From Serripes groenlandicus (taxonomy: Eukaryota > Mollusca > Bivalvia > Cardiida > Cardiidae), in NCBI GenBank assembly GCA_031761405.1, contig JASEVX010000010.1:13097918-13161917 (forward strand): 64,000 bases of DNA, read 5' to 3'. Positions 21,506 through 31,825 of the stretch are shown in pieces (positions within the stretch are counted from its first letter, which is position 1; every line of letters begins with the position of its first letter). A program made the position numbers and the translations under genes. The notes under the pieces were generated by a model. The model made no database searches and was not told where the DNA came from. It saw only the letters and a list, made by a program, of their open reading frames with translations.

Positions 21506-21727
21506 TACCCTTTCCTACATACAATCATCTGCTGCAGACAAATTTGCAAAAATTTATATAGGCAACTTTGTGGAAAATCTCTTTAAATGGGGTATGAATG
21601 TTGAATCAAGTTGAACGCATTGAGGCAAAAGGAGGAGTTGCCATAAGCAATTTCTCGTCTAGTCACAATGTTTCCACAATTTGTCTGCAGTGGTGATAAA
21701 AAGTGTGTGAATATATGGGAAAGGGCT
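21506..21727. mobile_element. R1 copy inside Helentron unit 2
   Basis: Edges 'taccctttcctacatacaat' and 'tatgggaaaggg'. The centre is 'gaggagttgccataagcaat' then 'ttctcgtctagtcacaatg'. It lies beyond the 3' end of the coding remnant. Confidence 0.7.
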
Positions 21728-21919
21728 GGGGCTTGTAATTTTCTGTCTGTGTGGGTATGGGCTACATAATAAAACTAGTTTTGAAGCTAAACTACCACCC
21801 TGTAGTTTAGTAGCCGACATTCCACACAACAAGAACAGAATAATAATTTACTTTTGTGCATGCATTTGATATACTGAGTCTGTAGTGTAGGGGAGAGTTA
21901 ATTAACATTTACCAAACAT

Positions 21920-22714
21920 TCAAGAAGAAAATGGTGTAGTTAAACTTACGTACAATACATATTCACTTATGTAAACATAGACATGTAGTAATGAGGCTGG
22001 CCAGTTCCTGCCTTCATTTTGCAAGCCATGATTAATAGTGGAGTTATTAATATTAAAGGTGATATCTGACAGACCAACACAAGAATTTGTCTCCCCATCC
22101 ACGTCACCAGGGTCAACTTGATCAGAAGCAGGACCATTGTCAGGGTCACATTTATAATCACTTGTTTCTACTGTATCAATAACCAAAGGTTCATTTTCAG
22201 GTAGAGCATTTACACGAGATTTGCAGATAATAATATCAGCATATGCAGGATTACATAATTTTAGCCACTCAAGTGCTTTTAATACTTTTGATCTTTGGAC
22301 ATTGAATTCTTTAGAAGTGTCGTTTGAGCCCTTTTTGCGAATTCTTATGATTTTAACTTCACTTGGAAGCCTTGGAAGTATCTTAGCTGGTTCATTCACA
22401 TTTTGTGGAAATGTTACGCAATGACCATTTGCAGCAATACCTCCATGCTTTAGTAAATGAATGTTGATGACTGGGGCTAATCTTACTATTAATTGTTGCT
22501 CTATAAGAGTAAGATCAAAAAGTTCTTCAGGTGCTGGTTTAGGATCCATATTATTTTGGGCTGAGAACATTTTTACACTTGATTTGTCAGATTTGCAACG
22601 TAGACATAAATTGTAATTATACATTTTCATTTCAAGCCTTCGCTCATTACAAACATGACAGCAATTAAATTTATAAGACATTTGCTCAAGTTCAAATGCT
22701 CTTATGCAATCCAT
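21920..22714 (-). pseudogene. DUF6570-type segment of a Helentron protein
   Basis: An open 264-residue segment beginning MDCIRAFELEQMSYKFNCC, with two CxxC pairs (CHVCNERR and LCLRCKSDK) forming a zinc-binding module. It is followed by LFDLTLIEQQLIVRLAPVIN, HGGIAANGHCVTFPQNV, LPRLPSEVKIIRIRKKG and NPAYADIIICKSRVNALPEN. That order is typical of the DUF6570 region that precedes the Rep domain in animal Helitron/Helentron proteins. It overlaps the previous segment by 13 bp in a different frame, so a frameshift separates them. After about residue 240 the match ends (LHVYVYISEYVLYVS) with no Rep or helicase motifs following. It is best read as a truncated transposon pseudogene. Confidence 0.7.
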
Positions 22715-23663
22715 TGCCTTGTTGTATTGACGGCGTTAGAAGGCGCTGCAGGTGGTGGTAAATCATCATTTATGTTTAGTTTCTTCTGAGCCTGTGCTAT
22801 TTTTCTTAAATTGAGTTTTTGTCTGGCTGTTATTTGTTTATTTGTTTCATTTAATTCTGAAAAACAGAACGGTAATCCAAGCTTTCTGCATCTATTGTAA
22901 GAGTCTGCTTCTTTTACTGTAGTAGAAAAATTCTTTGAGGAATTATGTGTATGTCTATATGTTTTGTTACTTTTGATCTTTATTTCTCTACATTGATCAA
23001 TATTTCCCTGAACAACTTCATTTTGTTTAGTTGTTTGAATGTTTTCATTAACAATTTCATTTTGTTCAGTTGTTTGTGTTGATATTCTTTCCACAATATT
23101 TTCATTAACAACTATATTTTCAGTTGTATCAGTTGATAGTTTCTTTCTCATTTTTTCATGTGTAACCTTTTGCCTTTTTTTATGACAATCATCATTTTTG
23201 GAAGAAATGCTTATATCAGACTCAATGTTATTGTGCTCATTCAACCCTGTTAACACTGTGAAGTGAGAATTTTGAAGTAATAGATTTATAATTCCACTTG
23301 CATTATCTGTTATATATGTTTGCTTAGTGTAGCGTGGCATAAAACGTTTAAATTCTTCACTGTAAGTGATTCCACGCAGCCAAATGTTGATGTTCATCGT
23401 TAAGAGGAAACAAGCAGCCTGGATTTCTAGTGCAGTAGCATATATCCATTTATGTTAATCATATGTTCCCAGTACAAGTTTACAGAGTTTATGCTAATAT
23501 CATGATGCAGTGACACTGCATTGGCCCACAGGTCCCAGTTGTTAAGAATGTAGTTACAGATTAATAGTCTGTAATAATGAGTTTGCTTAAAATCACCATT
23601 TATTGATAAACTAAGTGAATGAAAAAAACAGTTTCCATCTCCAGGGACATTTAGTGATTTCAT
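22702..23663 (-). pseudogene. OTU-like cysteine protease segment of a Helentron protein, frameshifted
   Basis: Two adjacent open segments make up an OTU-like fold. The first (23427-23663) starts MKSLNVPGDGNCFFHSLSLS, whose GDGNCFFHS is the OTU catalytic Asp/Cys motif. The second (22702-23397) continues with INIWLRGITYSEEFKRF and has LLQNSHFTVLTGLNEH, where SHF would supply the catalytic His. A one-base loss near 23435-23440 shifts the frame between them. A lysine- and asparagine-rich linker follows, including repeated NEIVNENI/TTEQ-like stretches, then LNINDDLPPPAAPSNAV. OTU proteases are a known extra domain of Helentron proteins and unusual as host genes in this arrangement. Confidence 0.7.
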
Positions 23664-23676
23664 TTTGATTTCATTA

Positions 23677-24114
23677 TTAAATGGTAACAGTATTATATGT
23701 ACCAGTATATGTCCTTAAATCAAATAATGCATGTTGTTTTTTTACACTTTTCTTAACCTTGCATTCCTTAAAAGAGGTCTGGACATCATTTGATTTTGTA
23801 CTTTTCAGGATTTCACGATTCTTCCTAGATTTTTGAAAATTTACTTTTGTCTGTCTTTTTCTTTGGACATTTCCATTTTTCTTCAAAGCATTAAATTTCT
23901 TTTTATCTTTTTTTAATTTTGATCTTTTAGACCTTTCTGATTTTGTTGTTTTGGGCTTTGAGGAGGAGTGATTATCATTAGCATTAAAAGAAGCTGGTGG
24001 TGTTTTTATTGAACAATATGGATGATCAAAGGAAACAGGGTTCTGACAAATATTGTTACTTTGTAAACTTGGATTCAGACTGTAACAATGTTCATTCAAA
24101 ATAACACCTACCAT
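23677..24114 (-). pseudogene. Lys-rich N-terminal segment of the Helentron coding region
   Basis: A 145-residue open segment 13 bp upstream of the OTU segment. Its middle is basic and low complexity (KPKTTKSERSKRSKLKKDKK), like a nuclear-localisation linker. It stops just before the OTU methionine in a different frame. It is probably the N-terminal part of the same broken protein. Confidence 0.45.
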
Positions 24115-24444
24115 TTTGACATATTATTTATTTATTTATAGATAACATGATAGAGTATAATGTTTAGTTCAAGAATTAAATGATTTTAAATATGTTGTTA
24201 GTAAAATTATCAGCTAACTTCCAGTTTCTATGATTAAAATCCCTATTTCAACTAAATGTTGTTTTTTGTCTCAATAGGAAATATCTTTTACTCCAATCAT
24301 GATTAAACAAAATAAACACACTAACAAAATAGAAATTAAAAATAACCAAAAATTAAAACTTAAATTTGAGTTTAAGAACAGATTCAATATAATAAATCGA
24401 CTAAATAATAAATAAGCACTCTGAATTATTAATAATGTGTCTAC

Positions 24445-24663
24445 TTACTTGTAAATAAACAACGCTGACTTAAACTGCCAAGTTTCCAAAAGGTGACGCC
24501 GACATAGTGAAACCTTTGCAGACGAAAGATAGGTTAACCGAATGAACTGGTCCTCTGCTTTGTGTAATTTAACAATTTTGTAATTCAGGGTACCAGACAT
24601 GTTTTTTTGTTTATCAACATCCGGAAATTCAAAAAACCCATACGAGTTTTCATTTGGTCTCAT
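24445..24663 (-). pseudogene. Possible first coding segment of Helentron unit 2
   Basis: A 72-residue open frame starting MRPNENSYGFFEFPDVDKQ, with SSAKVSLCRRHLLETW later. The FFEFP and LCRRHL spacing recalls a degenerate THAP finger, but the first Cys pair is absent, so I do not claim it. Its position fits an upstream exon of the element. Confidence 0.25.
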
Positions 24664-24964
24664 TTTAAATATAGACGACGAGTGTTATTACACGCAAATT
24701 ATCACACATAAAATAATTTGTGCTCGTTCCTTTATCGTGTACGTATTATCATATTTAATTATTTCCTCTAGATTTTTTTTTTCTCGATATTTTCTTTTCA
24801 TCCAATGAAAACGTACGAGTATCGTGACTGCATACATGCATCGAAAAGTTCGCTCTGGTCACAATTCTTGGAAAGACGGTATAGCAAATTTTTGCAAAGT
24901 TCATACACATTACCTATTGACGGGAAACATCGCCGGCTTCGCCGTCGATTTGTTTACCCGTAAT

Positions 24965-26180
24965 ATATCTATAGGTGCTACCTATTTACGAAAAAACGCA
25001 AGATAATTATAAACAAAAATTAAAGAACATACTTTGGCCATACAAAAAGGATTTATAAGTAATTGACTAGACAATAATAATGTTAATGTCATGTTTCTTG
25101 CATTATCAAAACATATTTGGAATTCGTATTGCTGTCGTCTATTATTACGAACAGAAAATAATAAAGTAAAAACTTTCAGAAAATCAAGGAATACATTTAT
25201 AATGAACGAGGTTAAAACATGAGGGCCAAGATGATCCTTAATCGATCACCTGCATTATGGTAAAGAAGCAAATAGATTAGCCCTTTTCTGATGCCATCTG
25301 GCGACTACCTTTTTCAACCAGTCAATATGACTGGAACAAATTATGTAAGGGGTCACATTTCTGCTAAACCCTTTCCCTATTAGAGACAGTTTCTGAGGCC
25401 TAAGCAACAGACGATTTAGGAAAAGATTGTCACCAAAAGAACAATTGCTCCTTATGAGAAAGTTATCCTTTTGCCACAATGTTTGATAAATAATTATACT
25501 TTGAATGAGTGTGGCAATAGCTCATGTATAGGAATTTGGGGTCTTTCATGTTGATACCACTTTTTTTGCGGGAAACGACGTCGCTCCATTGACGTTACGC
25601 CAAGATGAAGTGTAACGGAAATGACGTCACGTCCTTCTTTGGCTACGATACAGTCAAAATTTAGGTTCGGGCGTAGAAGGCTAATGCTGTCGGTTTTTTT
25701 ACGAACGGGAAAACATATTTCTTACAGATTTCCATTTAGTTTTAACTTTTCGTACAAATGTTTATTCCCACATAACACAGCATTTTAATGATCTTACATA
25801 TCTATTTAAAAAAAAAATGATTAAAAAGAGGACAATAATTTTCAATCCGTGTTTTTCCGCTCATTTTATACATACCCAAAATACCGATTTTAAAAAAAAT
25901 GATTAAAAAGACGACAATAATTTTCAATCCGTGTTTTTCTGCTCATTTTATACATACCCGAAATACCGATTTAAAAAAAAAATGATTAGAAAGACGACAA
26001 TAATTTTCAATCTGTGTTTTACGTCTGCCTTTTATACATATCCAAAATGGCGGCCCCCATGGATTTTTCCAGTTTCATTTCAGAAAGCTTCATGGGTTAT
26101 TGAAAAAAAAAAAAAAAAAAAAAAATCTCACACCCGTTAACTATAAGCGAAAAAACCCATTCATGTTTTTTTTTCGTATT
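24965..26180 (-). mobile_element. Helentron-like unit 3, non-autonomous
   Basis: A near-identical copy of unit 1 in the same orientation. The 3' palindrome ataggtgctacctat is at 24971-24985 and the 5' end 'tttttttttcgtatt' closes at 26180. It differs from unit 1 by scattered substitutions and small indels. Outside it, 26181-26300 continues a repeat also seen at 33780-33960, which gives the empty site for the whole array. Confidence 0.75.
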
Positions 26181-26340
26181 ACTGGGTATTGCAACGAGTC
26201 AATGATTCTTTAACTCTTTCGCTACAAAGGGCAATAAAAGTGTGCAAGCAATGCAGATTCAGGTGAGACAGCTCGTAACGGGCAGTCTCTCTTGGAATAT
26301 GCACTCTTTCATTTATAGAACTTTTCCATTATTGGCTTAG
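26181..26340. repeat. Host repeat split by the Helentron array, right part
   Basis: 'gagtcaatgattctttaact' then 'gcagattcaggtgagacagc' and 'tcgtaacgggcagtctctc'. An unsplit copy lies at 33780-33960. The matching left part, 'gaaattgtttgttactaaca', lies at 19881-19900. Confidence 0.7.
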
Positions 26341-26471
26341 ATGATTTCAATAATAATTGATCACATCTATTCTTCAGAATATGTTCCTGTGCTGAAATGA
26401 TAAAAGGAAATCCGGAGAGGAAAGCACCAGATCAGACTCCTCGGATGATCCGTACCTTTAATGTTTTGTTA

Positions 26472-26686
26472 TAACCCTTTCCCACATACAACAAATCTGC
26501 AGCAGACGAATCGCAACATTTCAAAAAATCTCCATTAACGGGAGTTTTATTATTGAATAGAGTTGATAATATTGTGGCAAATAGAGAAATTGCTCATTAT
26601 GAGCAATTTCTCCATTTGCTACAATGTTTTCAAACGTCGTCTGCTGCAGATGTGTCAGAATGCGTCTCCAAGTGGGAAATGGTTAA
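26472..26686. mobile_element. R1 fold-back MITE, full copy
   Basis: Edges 'taaccctttcccacatacaa' and 'aagtgggaaatggtta'. The centre, 'gagaaattgctcattatgag' then 'caatttctcc', is almost perfectly self-complementary. Confidence 0.8.
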
Positions 26687-26794
26687 TGTTACATTGATAC
26701 AGACCATATGTGATGGATGTATCAGAAATTCAGTAGTAAATTCTCCAAAAGCCATAATATATTTTCAATTTTCTGGACATAATATAGTTTACTA

Positions 26795-27185
26795 AGTCTT
26801 AACGCTTTCACACCTATAGACACATTTTGACGCATCTGCAGCAGACGACTTTTAAAACCGTTGTGACAAAATTAGAAATTGCTCAAAACAAGCAATTTCT
26901 ACTTTTGCCACAATTTTTCAACTTTGTTTCAGTAATAAGACCTACAATTAAAGAGATATTTGATAAAGACATTTTGAAAGTCATCTGCTTCAGATTTGCT
27001 GTATGTGGGAAAGGGTTAAGACACTGCAGACCAAGTTTACTCTTATACCTATTCCCACATACAACAAATCTAGCAGACGAATTTTAAAAATATTAAGGCT
27101 TATCTTTTCAAAATCGTTACAAATGAAAGTATTATTATTGAATCAAGTTGAAAACATTGTGGCAAAAGACAAAATTACTCATCAT
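26795..27185. mobile_element. Two R1 copies side by side
   Basis: The first runs from 'taacgctttcacacctatag' to 'tatgtgggaaagggttaaga' (26799-27021). The second starts 'cctattcccacatacaacaa' at 27048 and is cut at about 27185 by the start of the next element. The junction shows that element inserted into an R1 copy. Confidence 0.7.
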
Positions 27186-27188
27186 TTT

Positions 27189-28955
27189 AAGCTCTACTTT
27201 TTGAAGAAAATGCTAGCTATACTACTCGCCCCGGCGTCGGCGTTGGCATTGGCGTTGGTGTCACACCTTGGTTAAGGTTTTTGTACCAATTCACTTTTTT
27301 GTCAAAACCATTACAGATATTGCTTTGAAACTTACAACACTCATTCACCATCATTACCTCCATCAACAGACAAGAGTACATAAATCTGTCTAGGTTTTTG
27401 TAAGAATTATGGCCATTTTTCGATTTAGAATTTTGGTTAAGTTTTTTGTACCAATTCCATTTTTTGTCAAAACCATTACAGATATTGCTTTGAAACTTAC
27501 AACACTTATTCACCATCATAACTTTCATCAACAGACAAGAATACATAACTTTGTCAAGTTTTTTTTAAGAATTATGGTGCTTTTTGACATAAACTTTTGG
27601 TTAAGTTTTTTGTACCAATATTTTTTTTTTCAAAACCATTAAAGATATTGCTTTGAAACTTACGACACTTATTTACCATCATTATATCCATCAACAGACA
27701 AGAGTACATAACTCTGTCCATGGTTTTGTAAGAATTATGGTCCTTTTTGACATAGACATTTGGTTAAGTTTTTTGTACAAATTCCCTTTTTTTTCAAAAC
27801 CATTAAAGATATTGCTTTGAAACTTACAACACTTATTTACCATCATTATATCCATCAACAGACAAGAGTACATAACTCTGTCCATGTTTTTGTAAGAATT
27901 ATGGCCCCTTTTCCACTTAAAATTTTGGTTAAGTGTTTCGTTCCACCCCACTTTTTTGCAAAACCATTATGGTTAATTTTTTTGTACTAATTCCATTTTT
28001 AGCTCGACTTTTTTTCTGTTTTCTCCCTATCAGTCGAGCGTCTGTGCCGTACGCGGTGCTCTTGTTTGTCAAAACCATTACAGATATTGCTTTGAAACTT
28101 ACAACACCTATTCGCCATTATTACCTCCATCAACAGACAAGAGTACATAACTCTGTCAAGGTTTTTTAATAATTATGGCCATTTTTGATATAGACATTTG
28201 GTTAAGTTTTTGGATCAATTCTTTTTTTTTTCGAAACCATTACAGATATTGCTTTGAAACTTACGGCCCTTATTCACCATCATTACACCCATCAACAGAC
28301 AAGAGAACATAACTCTGTCAAGGTTTTTGTTGGAATTATGACCCTTTTTCGACTTAGAATTTTGGTTAAGTTGTTTGTACCAATTCACTTTCTGTCAAAA
28401 CCATAACAGATATTGCTTCGAAAATAACAACACTTTTTCACTATCATTACCTCCATCAATAGACAAGATTAATGGTCCTTTTTCGACTTAGAATTTTGGT
28501 TTTAGTTATTCGTACCACCCCAATTGTTTTCAAAAACATTAGAGATATACCTTACACACTTACAATACTTATTTACCATCATTACCTCCATCCACAGACA
28601 AGAGTACATAACTCTGTCAAGTTTTTCTTTTAAAGAATCATGGCCCTCTTTCGATTTAGAATTTTGGTTGAGTTATTCATACCAAATCACTTTTTTATCA
28701 AAACAATTAGAGATATAGCTTAAACACTTACAATATCTTTTTACCATCAATACTTCCACCAACAGCCAAGAGTGTATAATTCAGTGAATGTTTTTGTAAG
28801 AATTAGGTTCCTTTAACGACTTATAAAGTACTTTGCTTATAAAAAGTATGATAATTAGTAATTGCTTATGTTTTCTGTACCACCCAAAATAGTTTCGTTT
28901 TATTGGCAAGCACGAAAAGGTCGAGCACGCTGTCCTCTCACAGCTCTAGTTTAAT
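27189..28955 (+). repeat. AGCTC-family element with ~163-bp tandem core
   Basis: It starts 'agctctactttttgaagaaa', then 'ccggcgtcggcgttggca'. About nine core units follow, each with 'tattgctttgaaacttac', 'caccatcattacctccatca', 'acagacaagagtacataact' and 'ggttaagttttttgtacc'. Landmarks fall near 27317, 27486, 27647, 27810, 28085, 28246 and 28411. The larger step before 28085 reflects a rearranged start/end piece at about 28005-28070 (agctcgactttttttctg ... 'gcggtgctcttgttt'). It ends 'caagcacgaaaaggtcgagc' then 'acagctctagttt'. There is no coding capacity. Confidence 0.8.
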
Positions 28956-29309
28956 GTGAAATACACACCCTATTAAGAGCTTTGCAGGAGTGTACATCAT
29001 TTCGTCGTATTTTGATATCAGATATATCACAAACAATAATTAAAACCACATATACTCCATAATATTTGTAACAAGATATACCGGTATGTATAATTTCTAA
29101 CAAGCATGACAACAAAAGGGAACTTGTAGTTTTTTTCCATGGATGGGTTCATTTAAGGTTTGTTGTGTGGCCTGCCTGTTAGTTTACATCACTCTATTGT
29201 TTAGCTTAAACTGATTTATTTTACATTGACCGCGCAACAAGCTGGTAGCTCATATTAATCATGTTTGGTCTCTGATTCTTGCAGACTTAACCAGTACTCA
29301 GGTAAATAA

Positions 29310-31025
29310 TTAACCTTTTCCCACCTGCATCTCCTACATTTGTTGTATACACGAAAGGGTTATGCATGTACAGTGAACTCTGTTTTCAATGTCGTCTGCT
29401 ACAGAGTTGTTGTATACGGGAAAGGATTATGCCTGTACAATGTACTCTGTTTTGAGATTCGTCTCCTACAGAGTTGTTGTATACGGGAAAGGGATATGCC
29501 TGTACAATGTACTCTGTTTTAAGATTCGTCTGCTACAGAGTTGTTGTATACGGGAAAGGTTTATGCCTGTACCTTGTACTCTGTTTTCAATGTCGTCTGC
29601 TACAGAGTTGTTGTATACGGGAAAGGTTTATGCCTGTACAATGTACTCTGTTTTAAGATTCGTCTGCTACAGAGTTGTTGTATACGGGAAAGGTTTATGC
29701 CTGTACCGTGTACTCTGTTTTCAATGTCGTCTGCTACAGTGTTGTTGTATACGGGAAAGGGTTATGCCTGTACCTTGTACTCTGTTTTCAATGTCGTCTG
29801 CTACAGAGTTGTTGTATACGGGAAAGGTTTATGCCTGTACAGTGAACTCTGTTTTCAATGTCGTCTGCTTCATATTGGTTCTATACAGTACAGAGTTATG
29901 CTTGTACAGTGTACTCTGTTTTCAATGTCGTCTGCTGCAGAGTTGTTGTATACGGGACAGGGTTATGCCTGTACAATATACAGTGAACTCTGTTTACAAT
30001 ATCGTCCGCTACAGAGTTGTTGAATACAGGAAAGGGTTATATCTGTACAGTGACATCTGTTTTCAATGTCGTCTGTTACAGAGTTGTTGTATACGGGAAA
30101 GGGTTATGCCTGTACAATGAACTCTGTTTTCAATGTCGTCTGCTACATATTGGTTGTAAACGGGAAAGGTGATGCCTGTACAATGTACTCTGCTTTTAAA
30201 GTCGTCTGCTACAGAGTTGTTGTATACGGGAAAGGGTTATGCCTGTACAGTGAACTCTTTTTTCAATGTCGTCTGCTACATATTGGTTCTTTACAGTAAA
30301 GGGTTATGCCTGTACAATGTACTCTGTTCTTAAAGTCGTCTTCTACAGAGTTGTTGTATACAAGAAAGGGTTATGCTTGTACAATGTACAATGTTTTCAA
30401 AGTCGTCTGCTCCAGATTTGTTGTATACGGGAAAGAGTTATGCCTGTACAGTGAACTCTTTTTTCAATGTCGTCTGCTACTTATTGGTTCTGTACAGTAT
30501 AGGGTTATGCCTGTACAATGTACTCTGTTCTTAAAGTCGTCTTCTACAGAGTTGTCGAATACAGGAAAGGGTTATGTCTGTACAGTGACATCTGTTTTCA
30601 ATGTCGTATGTTACAGATTGGTTGTATACAGTAAAGAGTTATGCCTGTACAGTGTACAGTGTTTGTAATGTCGTCTGCTACATATTGGTTGTATACGGGA
30701 AAGGGTTATGCCTCTACAATGTACAATGTTGTTAATGTCGTCTGCTACAGAGTTGTTTTAACGGGAAAGGGCTATGCTATGCCTGTACAATATACAGTGA
30801 ACTCTGTTTTCAATGTCGTCTGCTACAGATTTGTTGCATACAGAAAACGGTTATGCCTGTACAATGTACAATGTTTTCAAAATCGTCTGCTACAGAGTTG
30901 TTGAATACAGGAAAGGGTTATGCCTGTACAATATTCAATGTTTTTAAAGTCGCCTGCTACAGATTTGTTGTATACAGGAAATGGTTATGCCTGTACAATG
31001 TTTGCAATGTCGTCTGTAGTCTGGA
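29310..31025 (+). repeat. 67-bp satellite derived from an R1 element edge, ~25 copies
   Basis: The unit reads 'gtcgtctgctacagagttgt' + 'tgtatacgggaaagggttat' + 'gcctgtacaatgtactctgt' + 'tttcaat'. The phrase gagttgttgtatac recurs at 29404, 29471 and 29538, exactly 67 bp apart. The first half is the right edge of family R1 (gtcgtctgctgcagatttgt then atgtgggaaaggg). The array begins with a normal R1 left edge, 'taaccttttcccacctgcat'. Since 67 is not a multiple of three and few units contain stops, long plus-strand frames run through it; none is a gene. Confidence 0.85.
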
Positions 31026-31052
31026 GTTCCTTCCCCTTATTACTATGTAAAG

Positions 31053-31053
31053 G

Positions 31054-31085
<32 letters not shown>

Positions 31086-31190
31086 GGTTTAACGCCGTTT
31101 TTAACAATTTTTCTGTTATATCACGGCGGCCAGTTCACCTACTCATGCATTTCCTGGTTTTCTCACACCACTACTCCACACAACAACATT
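31053..31190 (-). mobile_element. SINE 3' part, reverse orientation
   Basis: (GATT)n, then 'ggggtttaacgccgttttta' and 'ctgttatatcacggcggcca'. This is the complement of the SINE body and tail. The head is missing. Confidence 0.75.
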
Positions 31191-31414
31191 TCCAATCAAA
31201 CTATGTAAAGGAGTCAGGCACAAACCAAATAATGGCGCGATGGACTATCAGGTAATGTCAAAATTTCTTATTTTGTTGATCATTTGAATACTAATTTATT
31301 TATCGTATTAAAATAAGGTCATAAATTGATTCAATGTTTTCATTTTTGATGCTTTGTTCTGTTTCGGATACACAGGATCTCATTAGAAATAAATGTTTTT
31401 AGCTTGATAGGATC

Positions 31415-31515
31415 TTATGCTACCAATATTACGATCCTCTATGACGTAGACAACAAGATGCCAAATTGTTGCTGTCGTTATGGAAGATGCATACACGTCA
31501 AAATGCGTTTGCGTG
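31415..31515 (-). pseudogene. Extra copy 1 of an MFSD1-like segment
   Basis: The minus strand encodes SITTATIWHLVVYVIEDRN, matching SITTATIWPLAAYVVEERN of the MFSD1-like copy at 31826-33138. The DNA match is plain on the plus strand ('ccaatattacgatcctctat' against 'ccaatattacgttcctcaac'). Only this segment is present. Confidence 0.75.
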
Positions 31516-31582
31516 TGGAAACGGGTCATATCGACGACGTTCCTAAACTAGTATATACGTTTTTTATATCTTGGTTTTGCGG

Positions 31583-31690
31583 ATAGGAGCAACCAATATT
31601 ACGATCTTCTATGACGTAGACAACAAGATGCCAAATTGGGGTCGTCGTTATGGAAGATCCATACACGTCAAAATGCGTGTGCGTGTGGAA
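31583..31690 (-). pseudogene. Extra copy 2 of an MFSD1-like segment
   Basis: The minus strand encodes SITTTPIWHLVVYVIEDRN. It is about 167 bp from extra copy 1 and more like it than like the main copy. Shared flanking sequence ('atacacgtcaaaatgcg') shows that copies 1 and 2 arose by tandem duplication of one fragment. Confidence 0.75.
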
Positions 31691-31825
31691 ATAAATCTTA
31701 GCGACGTTCCTAATTTAGTTTATAAGTTTGTCTTATCCCTATCCTTGCTTGGCTTTGCGGACATGGTTCAAAGCTGCACTTGTTTAACTGCTCTCTGACG
31801 GTTAAGGTATCCATCTTTGTGCGAG

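Larger units (their letters stand above)
21137..24964 (-). mobile_element. Helentron-like unit 2, decayed coding copy
   Basis: Bounded by an inverted pair: attgcgggcaaacaaat (21156-21172) and atttgtttacccgtaat (24948-24964), 15 of 17 bases complementary. Outside the left repeat lies the palindrome ataggtgggacctat (21143-21157, overlapping by two bases), equivalent to the 3' hairpins of units 1 and 3. A second imperfect stem, atcgccggc/gccgtcgat, lies at 24930-24949. It encodes OTU and DUF6570 segments on the minus strand but no Rep or helicase part, so it is a 3'-truncated or internally deleted descendant of an autonomous element. Confidence 0.75.

Noticed and set aside
24445..24663. THAP zinc finger
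   Set aside because: FFEFP and LCRRHL are suggestive, but the first cysteine pair and the expected tryptophan spacing are not present.
29389..30904. Plus-strand open frames of 243, 160 and 120 codons with repeats such as YRVVVYGKGLCLY
   Set aside because: They are read-through of the 67-bp satellite. Because 67 is one more than a multiple of three, the same unit is read in all three frames, which explains several overlapping long frames.
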